38,628 nucleotides of DNA from JAHDCJ01 sp039028895 (GTDB lineage Bacteria > Bacteroidota > Bacteroidia > Chitinophagales > Saprospiraceae): assembly GCA_039028895.1 (NCBI GenBank), contig JBCCHF010000052.1, positions 1-38,628 on the forward strand. Direction: 5' to 3'. Shown piece by piece: positions 25,871 through 34,309 of this stretch (positions are counted from its first letter, which is position 1; every line of letters begins with the position of its first letter). The notes below the pieces were generated by a model, which worked only from the letters and a program-made list of their open reading frames with translations, searched no databases and was not told where the DNA came from. The position numbers were made by a program, and so were the translations under genes.

Positions 25871-26404
25871 ATGAAAAATATCAAACCAATTCTGGCTATT
25901 GTTTTTACAGGTCTTATGGCGATTGGTGCACAGATCAATATCGATCTTCTATTAAGCCCTGTTCCGTTTATCCTATCCGACTTTTTTATTATCCTAGGGG
26001 CTCTGATTCTTGGCCGTAATTGGGGTGTGGCAAGTGTAATGTTGTATTTGTTGTTAGGGGCCATTGGCTTGCCTGTATTTTCAGATGGTGGTGGAGGTGT
26101 TGAGCATTTCGCGGGTCCTACAGGCGGATATCTTGCCGGATTTTTGGTGGCTTCTTTGGTGATCGGGCATATATCTGAAATCCGACCCCAAACGATTACC
26201 AAAGACTTTGGTGCATGGCTGGGAGGTATACTGACTTTGTTTTCACTTGGGATAGCAGGACTTATTTTCCTTGCCGGAATGGAGCCATTGGCTGCGATTA
26301 AAGCCGGCTTTGTCCCGTTCATTCCAGCCGCAAGTCTTAAGGGTATTTCAGCCGTCTTTTTGGCACAAGCAATCAGAAAACTTTTAGAAGACAAGATTAG
26401 ATAA
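25871..26404 (+). CDS. bioY: BioY biotin transporter substrate-binding (S) component
   Basis: The small polytopic protein has 177 residues and the BioY pattern: QINIDLLLSPVPFILSDFF near the N-terminus, then GRNWGVASVMLYLLLGAIGLPVFSDGGGG, and GPTGGYLAGF (the conserved PTGGYL motif). BioY captures biotin in the membrane alone or with an ECF ATPase and EcfT; neither partner is in this window. It starts 18 nt after the TPR lipoprotein and may be co-transcribed with it. Confidence 0.93.
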   Translation: MKNIKPILAIVFTGLMAIGAQINIDLLLSPVPFILSDFFIILGALILGRNWGVASVMLYLLLGAIGLPVFSDGGGGVEHFAGPTGGYLAGFLVASLVIGHISEIRPQTITKDFGAWLGGILTLFSLGIAGLIFLAGMEPLAAIKAGFVPFIPAASLKGISAVFLAQAIRKLLEDKIR

Positions 26405-26437
26405 CAGCATAACGAAAATTACATTTTGTGCAACCCT

Positions 26438-26445
26438 TAAATTTG
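26438..26445 (+). promoter_or_regulatory. Candidate Bacteroidota -7 element for the GIN-domain gene
   Basis: TAAATTTG is an exact match to TAnnTTTG, 53 nt before the ATG at 26499. No convincing -33 element is seen at the expected distance. Confidence 0.35.
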
Positions 26446-26498
26446 CCTGTTGTCATTAAGGGCGAGATTAAAATTAACTTATCAACAAATTGCCAATA

Positions 26499-27215
26499 AT
26501 GAAAACACTTGTTCAATCATTCGCTATTATTCTCTTTGTAGCATTCGCATTTAATGCTAACGCCCAAAAAACCAAAATCAACGGAAGTGGAAATGTAGTC
26601 ACTGAAAATCGTTCTGTTGGTGAATTCGACGGTATCTCAGTTGGAGGCGCCTGGAATGTAACCCTAAAAAAAGGCCAGGAAGGTAACCTGGAAATTTCTA
26701 CTGATGATAATATCATGGAGCATGTAGATACTTATGTGAAGAATGGTAGACTTTACGTAAGCACCAAAGATGTATATATTAAAAATGTAACCAGGATGAA
26801 CATAGTAATTCACTTCAATGACATTGAGAGCATCAAAATTTCTGGCGCATGTGATTTTGAAGGAGAAGATGAGATCAGATCCAAAGAATTTTCACTACAC
26901 TCAAGTGGTGCTTCGAAAATATCACTACATGTAAATGCCAGCGAATTTGAAGGTAAATTTTCAGGAGCTTCGAAAGCAGAAATTGAAGGTTCGGCTGGTT
27001 CAGCAAGATTGTCGATGTCTGGTGCAGGGTCATTCCATGCTTATGACTTTAAAACCGAAGATATGAAAGCGGAGATCAGTGGTGCAGGGTCAGCAAGAGT
27101 TCATGTAACTAATCACCTTGATGCCAGAGTTTCAGGGGCTGGTACTATCAAGTACAAAGGCTCTCCTGATGTAGATAAATCAGTTTCAGGTGCTGGTACC
27201 GTAAAAGGTTACTAG
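26499..27215 (+). CDS. Secreted GIN-domain (DUF2807, 'head GIN') protein
   Basis: The protein has 238 residues from ATG 26499. Residues 1-22 form a signal peptide (FVAFAFNANAQ). The mature protein starts with the usual NGSGNVVTENRSVGEFDGISVGG segment and continues as a right-handed beta-helix with recurring short phrases such as SSGASKIS, SGASKAEI, SGAGSFHA, SGAGSARV, SGAGTIKY and SGAGTVKG. This is the DUF2807 putative auto-transporter-adhesin head domain, very common in Bacteroidota and thought to be periplasmic or outer-membrane-associated. It is a single-gene unit with its own promoter candidate and a strong terminator downstream. Confidence 0.9.
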   Translation: MKTLVQSFAIILFVAFAFNANAQKTKINGSGNVVTENRSVGEFDGISVGGAWNVTLKKGQEGNLEISTDDNIMEHVDTYVKNGRLYVSTKDVYIKNVTRMNIVIHFNDIESIKISGACDFEGEDEIRSKEFSLHSSGASKISLHVNASEFEGKFSGASKAEIEGSAGSARLSMSGAGSFHAYDFKTEDMKAEISGAGSARVHVTNHLDARVSGAGTIKYKGSPDVDKSVSGAGTVKGY

Positions 27216-27278
27216 GTAAATCAAGATCAATAATTCCTTTGTCAGGAATCAAAACATAGCATACTGAAAATTGAGATT

Positions 27279-27305
27279 GGCCTGGCGGATGTCAGGCCTT
27301 TTTTT
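27279..27305 (+). terminator. Rho-independent terminator after the GIN-domain gene
   Basis: The stem GGCCTG / CAGGCC with an 8-nt loop is followed by seven T residues. It lies 64 nt after the stop at 27215 and is the clearest intrinsic terminator in the window. The rest of the 27216-27567 gap holds a promoter candidate and no gene. Confidence 0.9.
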
Positions 27306-27476
27306 ATTTATGAGCAAACCAAAAACAGTGACTTTTTGCCATTAAAATGTCAGGATAAGGGGTTTTCAGGAGATAGATTGGGGGGATAATGTCATAGCTG
27401 TGTCCTAATTTCGACAAATACAAGGATAACTGATAGTACCATTAAACCAAAAGGATTAATAGTCATTTCAAAAAGG

Positions 27477-27484
27477 TATCTTTG
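27477..27484 (+). promoter_or_regulatory. Candidate -7 element for the choice-of-anchor-B gene
   Basis: TATCTTTG is an exact match to TAnnTTTG. It lies 83 nt before the ATG at 27568, which would leave a leader of about 75 nt. The -33 partner is weak. Confidence 0.4.
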
Positions 27485-27567
27485 GTGGTCTTAAAAAACC
27501 CAATTTTTATTTTGTAATCCTCCACAAACGATCATTCGTTTTGGATAAATTCAAAAATGATCTCACA

Positions 27568-29964
27568 ATGAAGTTGAAAGCTTTACTTACACTATGCTTC
27601 GCCGTCTCAATTTCCTTTTCTTTCGCTCAAACCAACACATTCAACACTACGCTGGTCTCGAATTTTACTTATCCTGAAGATATCAATGATATTTGGGGAT
27701 ATGTTGCTCCTGATGGCACTGAGTATGCATTGGTCGGCACGAGAAATGGAGTTTCAATTGTTAGCCTGGCCAACGCAGCTGCGCCTACGGAATCTGCCTA
27801 TATTGGTGGTCCAAATTCACTCTGGCGCGACCTTAAATCATGGGACCATTATGCTTATATCACCAACGAAACAGGTGATGGTCTTTTGATTGTTGATATG
27901 GAAAACCTGCCCACATCAGTAACCTCATATTACTTTAGCCCAACGCTTGATCTGGGTACAGAGTTAGGACAACTGGTGTCTGCCCATAACCTGTATATTG
28001 ACAAAGATGGTTATATGTACGTTTGTGGTAGTAACCTCAATGGAGGCGGTTCTATCATTTTTGACCTTAATCCAGATCCATATAGTCCTACCTATGTAGG
28101 CAAAACTTCAAGTCGCTATTCACATGATGTTTTTGCAAGGGGCGACACCTTATATACCTCGGATGTTTACGCTGGTGTTTTCGCAGTTTGGGATGTTTCT
28201 GACAGGTCTAATCCAGTATTTATGGCTGAGCAGGGAACACCTTTCAGCTTTACACATAATGCATGGATCTCTTCTGATGGAAATACATTGTTTACTACAG
28301 ATGAAACAGCAAACGCCCCAATAGGATCATATGATATTTCGGATTTAAACGATATCCAGAAATTGGATGAATTCAGGCCAACTGCTTCTGTAGGATCTGG
28401 TGTGATTCCACATAATGTGCATGTGGTCAATGACTACATGGTAACTTCTTATTACACAGATGGTGTAGTTATCTCTGACGGACATCGGCCTCAAAATGTG
28501 GTTGAAATCGGCGTTTACGATACCTGGTTAGGTGGAGATGGTGGATTTGACGGTTGCTGGGGTGCCTATCCTTTTTTACCTTCTGGATTGATCCTCGCTA
28601 CTGACCAGTCAAACGGATTATTCGTTTTAAATGCTCAATATCAAAGAGCTTGTTATCTAGAAGGTCTGATTACTGATGCTGATACTGGAAATCCTATTCA
28701 GGACGCTTCCGTGGAAATAGTTGGAACAAATGTAAATGATGGTTCTGATATTGTTGGTGAGTATAAAACTGGATATGCCAATGCTGGCACTTATAATGTG
28801 ATTTACTCCAAGCCTGGCTATGTTTCGCAGACGATCAGTGTAACGCTTGATAATGGTATTGTAACAATTCAGGATGTTGCACTTACAGCAGCACAAGCCT
28901 TCCTGTTTACCGGACAGGTCGTTGATGGTTCTACCGGTGCACCTATCGAGGGCGCTGAAGTCAGAATTGATAATGATAATTACAATTATGCATTTGGAAC
29001 CAATGCCTCTGGCGCTTTCGGTTTTTCAATGTTTGGAGATATTTATACGGTTACAACCGGAAAATGGGGGTTTGAGACCATCCAGCTTTTAGAAGAAGTC
29101 ATCGCAGGTCCTATTCCTGATTACGTTTTGGAAATTGACCCAAGAATTGTTGATCCATTCGAATTGAATCTGGGTTGGGCAACCGCAAGTGATGCCAGTT
29201 CCGGAGACTGGGTTCGTGGTGTGCCTAATGGTACTTCTCTTGGTGGCAATCCTGCCAATCCGGGAGCTGATATTGACGGAGATGTTGGCTCACAATGTTA
29301 TATGACCGGAAACGGTGGAGGAGGAGCAGGAACTGATGATGTTGACGGCGGAACAGTTACCCTGACATCCCCAATTTTCGATGCCACGACAATGAATGAG
29401 CCTTATGTTGCCTACAACTTATGGTTTGTAAATGGTGGAGGAAATGGAAACCCGGACGACCAATTTGAAGTAAGAATTTCCAATGGAAATGTTGAAGCAG
29501 TAATTGAAACGATCACTCAATCGAATGGTAATTGGTTACCTCGCTCTGAGATTCGTATTGCTGATTACCTGTTACCTACTGAGAATATGTCTGTTACCTT
29601 CGAAACTTCGGATCTGGGATCTGGTCACGTTGTAGAAGCTGCAGTTGACTTTTTCGAGGTTTATGATAACGACCCGACAACAACATCATTGGAAGATGTA
29701 TTTGATCAGAATATCAGGTTTGATGTATTTCCAAGTCCGTTTGCGACCAACACAAGAGTTGAATTTGATATCACAGACTGGAATGGAGCAGATTCCAAGT
29801 TGGTCCTAAGAAATGTTTTAGGCCAGACGCTTTTAGTGGAAAGTATTGACGCTCCTAGAGGGACAGTTTCCTTAGGCGAAAGCCTGGAGTCAGGGACTTA
29901 CTTCTTGCAGATTCAGTCTGGTGACCGAATTTCCAAGAGCCTCAAACTTGTTAAAGTCAAATAA
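27568..29964 (+). CDS. T9SS-exported choice-of-anchor-B protein with carboxypeptidase-regulatory-like domains
   Basis: The protein has 798 residues from ATG 27568; an in-frame TTG at 27541 is less likely because the signal peptide begins at the ATG. Residues 1-20 are the signal peptide (SISFSFAQ). Residues about 26-360 are the choice-of-anchor-B region, a beta-propeller-like LVIVSL/D-box domain with DIWGYVAPDGTEYALVGTRNG. Two carboxypeptidase-regulatory-like domains follow (about 361-440 and 445-525), each starting with a GxVxDxxTGxPIxxAxV pattern. A jelly-roll-like domain (about 532-705) precedes the type A T9SS tail (about 717-798), with PSPFATNT, VLGQTLL and SGTYFLQI. The protein is expected on the cell surface or released. 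Confidence 0.9.
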   Translation: MKLKALLTLCFAVSISFSFAQTNTFNTTLVSNFTYPEDINDIWGYVAPDGTEYALVGTRNGVSIVSLANAAAPTESAYIGGPNSLWRDLKSWDHYAYITNETGDGLLIVDMENLPTSVTSYYFSPTLDLGTELGQLVSAHNLYIDKDGYMYVCGSNLNGGGSIIFDLNPDPYSPTYVGKTSSRYSHDVFARGDTLYTSDVYAGVFAVWDVSDRSNPVFMAEQGTPFSFTHNAWISSDGNTLFTTDETANAPIGSYDISDLNDIQKLDEFRPTASVGSGVIPHNVHVVNDYMVTSYYTDGVVISDGHRPQNVVEIGVYDTWLGGDGGFDGCWGAYPFLPSGLILATDQSNGLFVLNAQYQRACYLEGLITDADTGNPIQDASVEIVGTNVNDGSDIVGEYKTGYANAGTYNVIYSKPGYVSQTISVTLDNGIVTIQDVALTAAQAFLFTGQVVDGSTGAPIEGAEVRIDNDNYNYAFGTNASGAFGFSMFGDIYTVTTGKWGFETIQLLEEVIAGPIPDYVLEIDPRIVDPFELNLGWATASDASSGDWVRGVPNGTSLGGNPANPGADIDGDVGSQCYMTGNGGGGAGTDDVDGGTVTLTSPIFDATTMNEPYVAYNLWFVNGGGNGNPDDQFEVRISNGNVEAVIETITQSNGNWLPRSEIRIADYLLPTENMSVTFETSDLGSGHVVEAAVDFFEVYDNDPTTTSLEDVFDQNIRFDVFPSPFATNTRVEFDITDWNGADSKLVLRNVLGQTLLVESIDAPRGTVSLGESLESGTYFLQIQSGDRISKSLKLVKVK

Positions 29965-30001
29965 GGCTTAGTTAAGTCTGAAAGACAAAAGAATTTTAAA
30001 C

Positions 30002-30102
30002 GCGGAAGCACGGAGAAGCAGAGTAATTTAATTTTTTAGAGAAGATTCAAGTTGACAAGAGTCTTTGCCAATAAAAATTACTCGACACCTTGGTGCTTCC
30101 GC
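30002..30102. repeat. Composite imperfect inverted repeat between convergent genes
   Basis: Outer arms GCGGAAGCAC (30002-30011) and GTGCTTCCGC (30093-30102) are perfect complements. Inner arms GAGTAATTT (30021-30029) and AAATTACTC (30075-30083) also pair, leaving asymmetric internal bulges and a 45-nt centre. Five T residues follow the right arm, so it can act as a terminator for the gene ending at 29964. The left arm sits in a loosely repetitive stretch (GCACGGAGAAGCAGAG), which suggests a dispersed repeat. Confidence 0.75.
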
Positions 30103-30105
30103 TTT

Positions 30106-30414
30106 TTATTTCGTTTCTGCTTTTATCCAGTCTTCGTAGGCTTGGTTGGCCTCTGCTTCAATTTTCATAATGCACGGCACCTCATAAGGATGTATGGCTT
30201 CTACGGCCTTGACCACCGCTTCCCAATTAGATTTTTTGGTTTTAACGATAGATACAAATTCCCCTTCGTGGGCTATTTTTTGATTCCACCAATAAGCTGA
30301 AGTGATTGGAAAGATATTTCCGCAGGCTACAAGGCGTTGATCCAGCAGATGATTGGCAACCTTATTGGCAGTTTCTTCATCTGGATGGGTGATATAGATT
30401 ACTAGAAAAGCCAT
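30106..30414 (-). CDS. cutA: CutA1-like divalent-cation tolerance protein
   Basis: The protein has 102 residues and the CutA pattern: VIYITHPDEETANKVANHLLDQRLVACGNIFP at the start, the WW in SAYWWNQKI, and HPYEVPCIM in the last third. CutA1 is a trimeric, ferredoxin-like cytoplasmic protein linked to copper tolerance; the exact role in bacteria is unsettled. The start overlaps the amidohydrolase stop by one base (TAATG), so the two are in one transcript. Downstream lies the inverted repeat at 30002-30102. Confidence 0.92.
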   Translation of the reverse strand: MAFLVIYITHPDEETANKVANHLLDQRLVACGNIFPITSAYWWNQKIAHEGEFVSIVKTKKSNWEAVVKAVEAIHPYEVPCIMKIEAEANQAYEDWIKAETK

Positions 30415-32150
30415 TACTCCGAAGCATCATATTTTATTACACCATCAATAACTGTGTAAAGGATTTTTGTGTCCAGAATTTCATCTTCTGTGCAATTAAT
30501 AATATCATTTGACAAGATGGTAAAATCAGCTAGCTTTCCAACTTCCAGCGAGCCTTTCACCTCTTCTTCAAATGCAGCGTAAGCATTGTCAAGTGTGTAT
30601 GATCGCAAAGCTTCGAGTCTTGTCATCCTTTGTTCGGTAAAAAATTCCATGCCATTGTCAATGCGCTTTCTGGATACGAGGGCGTAATAACATTCTATAG
30701 GGCTAATATCCTCTACTGGTGCATCTGTACCATTGGCTATCGAAGCGCCAGCGTCAAGAAAGCTTCTCCACGGATACGCTTCATCTCTTGCACGCTCAAG
30801 ACCCAGCCGTTTTTCTACGAATGGCGCATCAGAAGTACAATGAATACCTTGGATAGAAGCAATAACGCCAAGTGGACCAAACCTCAGAATATCATTGGTG
30901 TTGACATGCTGAGCATGTTCGATCCGCCAGCGTGGATCTTCAACTTCGGGATTGGCACTAAAAGCAGCTTCAAATATATTCAATACTTCACGGTTAGCCC
31001 TGTCGCCAATAGCGTGAACACAATGTTGCAAACCGTTTTTAATAGCTATTTCTGAAATTCTGATAATGTCTTTAACAGGTCTTACATTTTGTCCGTGAAA
31101 ATCAGGACTGTCGTTATATGGCTTTAGTAGCCACGCCCCGTAGGACCCCAAAGCCCCATCGATGTATGATTTGATCGAACGACAGGTAAAAAAGCCATTG
31201 CCGACATCAACAATGGGAAAGTCTGGAGCACTCGCTTCCATTTTATGAATGGAATCGGCCATCATTACCCAAAGCCTGACGCCTAGTTCACCAGCTTCTG
31301 CAAGTTCTTTGTATTGATTGACACGTTTTAAACTTGCGCCTGCATCGTGAAATGAAGTGATTCCATTTTCAAGGCATTCTTTTTCTGCCAATTTGAGCTG
31401 TTTGAGCCATTCCTGATGAAGCTGTTCAGCGCTGAGCCCACTGGTATATTCTTCATATGCTACATCAAGAATTTCCTCAGCGGTTTCTTCAAAAACGCCA
31501 ATTGGGTCTCCATTGGGATTTCTGATTATCTTGCCTCCTCTAGGATCAGGGGTCTCACGACTAACACCTGCCAACTCCATAGCTTTGGCATTTGCGAAAG
31601 CGGCATGGCCACTAGCATGGTTCAAAAATACGGGGTTATTGGGTGATACCTGGCTCAATGCAAAGTGATAAGGATATCCATTTACCTCCCTGTCAAGAGG
31701 GGTATCCCATTTTTCCTGGTGCCATCCGCGACCAATGATCCATTCACCATCTTCAACTTCTTCGACCTTGGCAGCAACCATATCTATAATTTCCTGCCAG
31801 TTTTTAGAAGCCAGAAAATTCAGGTTGACTAGGCTGCTGCCCAAACCTGAATAATGGCCATGGCCTTCAATCAACCCTGGAATCAGACAATTTCCTTCAA
31901 GGTCAATAATTTTGGTATCCTCCCCTTTGAAGGCATTGATTTCTTCATTAGTGCCAACAGCTGTGATTTTGTTACCTGTTACCGCGATTGCTGTCGCGGA
32001 AGGGTTGTTAGGATCTACTGTATGCAGAATACCGTTTTCGAATATCAGGCTTGCCGTTTCCTTTTCTGATGTGGAATTACAACAGATAAACAAAAAGGAA
32101 AGAAAAAGGAATAATGAGATGGTTCTAAATGGAATAAGTTTAGGATTCAT
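30414..32150 (-). CDS. Exported YtcJ-like amidohydrolase, probable lipoprotein
   Basis: The protein has 578 residues. The N-terminal signal (LFLFLSFLFICCNS) ends in two cysteines that could be a lipid site, although the lipobox is not canonical. The amidohydrolase-3 domain has the metal-site HxH in EGHGHYSG (97 and 99), then a LNHASGHAAF segment, HAIGDRANREVLN, EHAQHV and NGTDAPVED. The final GKLADFTIL strand is the usual composite-fold closure. YtcJ-like enzymes hydrolyse cyclic or N-formyl/N-acyl amides of unknown natural identity. Coupled to cutA. Confidence 0.88.
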   Translation of the reverse strand: MNPKLIPFRTISLFLFLSFLFICCNSTSEKETASLIFENGILHTVDPNNPSATAIAVTGNKITAVGTNEEINAFKGEDTKIIDLEGNCLIPGLIEGHGHYSGLGSSLVNLNFLASKNWQEIIDMVAAKVEEVEDGEWIIGRGWHQEKWDTPLDREVNGYPYHFALSQVSPNNPVFLNHASGHAAFANAKAMELAGVSRETPDPRGGKIIRNPNGDPIGVFEETAEEILDVAYEEYTSGLSAEQLHQEWLKQLKLAEKECLENGITSFHDAGASLKRVNQYKELAEAGELGVRLWVMMADSIHKMEASAPDFPIVDVGNGFFTCRSIKSYIDGALGSYGAWLLKPYNDSPDFHGQNVRPVKDIIRISEIAIKNGLQHCVHAIGDRANREVLNIFEAAFSANPEVEDPRWRIEHAQHVNTNDILRFGPLGVIASIQGIHCTSDAPFVEKRLGLERARDEAYPWRSFLDAGASIANGTDAPVEDISPIECYYALVSRKRIDNGMEFFTEQRMTRLEALRSYTLDNAYAAFEEEVKGSLEVGKLADFTILSNDIINCTEDEILDTKILYTVIDGVIKYDASE

Positions 32151-32244
32151 GGGTGTTCATTTATTCCAAAAATAGAAAAATATGGCCAATAGCGATTTGA
32201 CCGATTAGAACACCAAAAATGTCATTTAGCATAAAGTATTCAGA

Positions 32245-32808
32245 TTAATCATAGTTATAACCTTCTCCACCATCCTCCTCCAGATTTACCCCTAGTCCCA
32301 TGACAATTCGGTTAACGAAATTAAAATAGGCGATTACCAGGGTAGCATCAAGTATTGCCCGATCAGACAGGCCGCTGTTTTTCATTGCCTTAGGAAGATA
32401 TCCTTCTTTGGTAAGATGAGGTTGACTGGTCAGATGTTCGGCCCATTGGCAGAGCAAATTATCAATTTCTGACAATTGAAGTTCAGCATAATTGTTGGCC
32501 AAGCGATCTACTTTTTCCTGGTTTTTCCAGAAGTGATTTAGCGCATCACCATGATGCCTGACACAATAAGCACATTGGTTATTCGCAGAAACAACTGTTG
32601 CAATCATTTCCCTTTGATATCGCTTGAGCGGAGATTTGCTAAACATGATTTTCATGTAAAGATCCATATGAGCCACTATGGTTTCGGGGTTTAAACTCTG
32701 AATCTTGTGTACTTCAGCCAGTTTACCCCTGGTCTTGACAAGGTTATCATAAATCTCCTTAAGTCTTCCTTCAGCTTGATCGTGTTCAATAACTTCAATA
32801 AATGCCAT
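32245..32808 (-). CDS. AhpD-like (carboxymuconolactone decarboxylase fold) peroxidase-related protein
   Basis: The protein has 187 residues. The redox motif CAYCVRHH (79-86) is CxxCxxxH, with Glu67 upstream as in AhpD proton-relay residues. The pattern matches the 'uncharacterised peroxidase-related enzyme' branch of the family, which is thought to reduce peroxides through the CxxC pair. It is a stand-alone gene, divergent from the acyltransferase gene at 32880. Confidence 0.87.
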   Translation of the reverse strand: MAFIEVIEHDQAEGRLKEIYDNLVKTRGKLAEVHKIQSLNPETIVAHMDLYMKIMFSKSPLKRYQREMIATVVSANNQCAYCVRHHGDALNHFWKNQEKVDRLANNYAELQLSEIDNLLCQWAEHLTSQPHLTKEGYLPKAMKNSGLSDRAILDATLVIAYFNFVNRIVMGLGVNLEEDGGEGYNYD

Positions 32809-32879
32809 GATTACTTGTTTAAATTTCCCGGTAAAAATACTTTACTTTAGAGGGTTATTTCTATCATAAGCCTGACAAA

Positions 32880-33470
32880 ATGTTTTTTCTTTTTCAATTT
32901 TTATGTAGGATTTGGTGTCGGCTTCAAGGCTGGACTTATGGTCTAAGCGTACCCCCCGATGTAAAGAAAGGAATCATCATTGTTGCTCCTCATACCAGCA
33001 ACTGGGACTTTATTTATGTAATGGGCGGGTATCATAAAATTAATTTCCGACTTAGGGTTTTCGCAAAAAAAACCTTGTTTTGGTGGCCACTTTCAATTGT
33101 TATGAACAGGATTGGGGCTATCGCAGTAGATCGGGTGAAGAAAGAAAATTGGGTGGATACGACTGCTCAGCTTTTCGGTAAAGAAAACTTCTTCCTTGCC
33201 CTTGCTCCAGAAGGGACCCGGAGTTATGCAGAATATTGGCGGACAGGATTTTATCACATCGCGCTTGCCGCAAAAGTTCCGGTGCTTATGGCTACTATTG
33301 ATTATAAAGTAAAATCCGCTGTAATTGGCCCTGCATATGATCTAACAGGCGATATGGAGAAAGACTTCGAAGTATTCAGAGACTATTTCAAGAATTCAAA
33401 TCCCAAAGTCACGGTAAATTTCAACCCTGAGTTTTCACCCAGGCCGAGATCAAAAACCACTAGCAAATAA
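32880..33470 (+). CDS. PlsC-like lysophospholipid acyltransferase
   Basis: The protein has 196 residues. The catalytic HxxxxD is HTSNWD at 38-43, and the glycerol-phosphate-binding motif is EGTR at 111-114. An aromatic N-terminal helix and the FWWP segment suggest membrane association. It is shorter than classical PlsC (about 240 residues) and fits the compact branch of 1-acyl-sn-glycerol-3-phosphate acyltransferase-like proteins. The substrate is not determined. Its 3' end overlaps the convergent gene by 21 nt. Confidence 0.85.
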   Translation: MFFLFQFLCRIWCRLQGWTYGLSVPPDVKKGIIIVAPHTSNWDFIYVMGGYHKINFRLRVFAKKTLFWWPLSIVMNRIGAIAVDRVKKENWVDTTAQLFGKENFFLALAPEGTRSYAEYWRTGFYHIALAAKVPVLMATIDYKVKSAVIGPAYDLTGDMEKDFEVFRDYFKNSNPKVTVNFNPEFSPRPRSKTTSK

Positions 33471-34220
33471 GTTTCTGGCGCCTCTTATACCACATTTCTG
33501 ATATTTATTATAAGCCTGAGCAGCTCGTTCGGCAATAGCTTCTTTGGATTCTCCCTTCATCCATCCTTCAACTGTTGCGCTTAAAATGTAGGCTTCCGGT
33601 GCCATTAGCCCTGTTGTCCATACCAATGGCTCAATACTGAGATAGCTCATAATATCCGTGAAGTAGGACTTGGTAACACACCCCAAAAGGATGGCATCAC
33701 GCTTCTCACAATTCGCAGGAAGCAGGGGAGTAGTGGGGTCGTAATAAAAATCCATTAATCCATTGTGCCCAACATACACAAGAAGATCTGCTCCTCCATT
33801 GATTGGGAGATATTTTTCATCCACCTTAACAGATTTAGGTTGATGACCTCCGCTGGCATGGATAAAATCAAGGGTTGTTTCCTTGATAAATGCGCCATCG
33901 TAAGCATCTGCAATTAGGTAAACATCATTTTCTACATGATGAAAAATACATCTTTCAAGAATGTAGTCCTCTAAACCCTCCTTAATTGTAGCCTTCAATG
34001 ACCAGCCAGCCGTTTTTTTGAAGTGTGTTTTTACACCATATAGTGCTCCCCAATAGAGGTTATTGAATGGGTCCTGGCCATTTCCAATTTTTGCACCCAC
34101 TTTGACTATTCCCTGATTTTCATTATCGCAAAGTGCTACAAAAACATGTATGGTCCGCTGACCGGATAAGATGGATGTAGCAGAAAAAAATAGAATAAGG
34201 GAAATAAATAAATTTTTCAT
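33450..34220 (-). CDS. Secreted protein of unknown function with a caspase-like His/Cys pair
   Basis: The protein has 256 residues from ATG 34220; an in-frame TTG two codons earlier is possible. Residues 1-21 are a signal peptide (SATSILSGQ). I do not recognise a named family. The segment DLLVYVGHNGLMDF (145-158) gives His152 followed by Asn-Gly, and DAILLGCVTKSYF (175-187) gives Cys181 at the end of a hydrophobic strand. A strand-His-Gly followed by a strand-Cys some 30 residues later is the geometry of clan CD (caspase, gingipain, legumain) peptidases. An IGNGQDPFNNLYWG motif near 45-58 seems diagnostic for the family. Function is unproven. Confidence 0.7.
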   Translation of the reverse strand: MKNLFISLILFFSATSILSGQRTIHVFVALCDNENQGIVKVGAKIGNGQDPFNNLYWGALYGVKTHFKKTAGWSLKATIKEGLEDYILERCIFHHVENDVYLIADAYDGAFIKETTLDFIHASGGHQPKSVKVDEKYLPINGGADLLVYVGHNGLMDFYYDPTTPLLPANCEKRDAILLGCVTKSYFTDIMSYLSIEPLVWTTGLMAPEAYILSATVEGWMKGESKEAIAERAAQAYNKYQKCGIRGARNLFASGF

Positions 34221-34309
34221 GATCAATTGGTAAACGAAAAATCTTGGGGCATATTATCTTTACACCAGTTATTTGCCTCTCTTTTTTTATCAGTTTAAAA
34301 ATACGTCAA

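Noticed and set aside
25846..26394. A 182-codon open frame antisense to bioY.
   Set aside because: The translation is rich in Pro, Ala and Ile without a signal or motif, while the plus strand encodes an unmistakable BioY.
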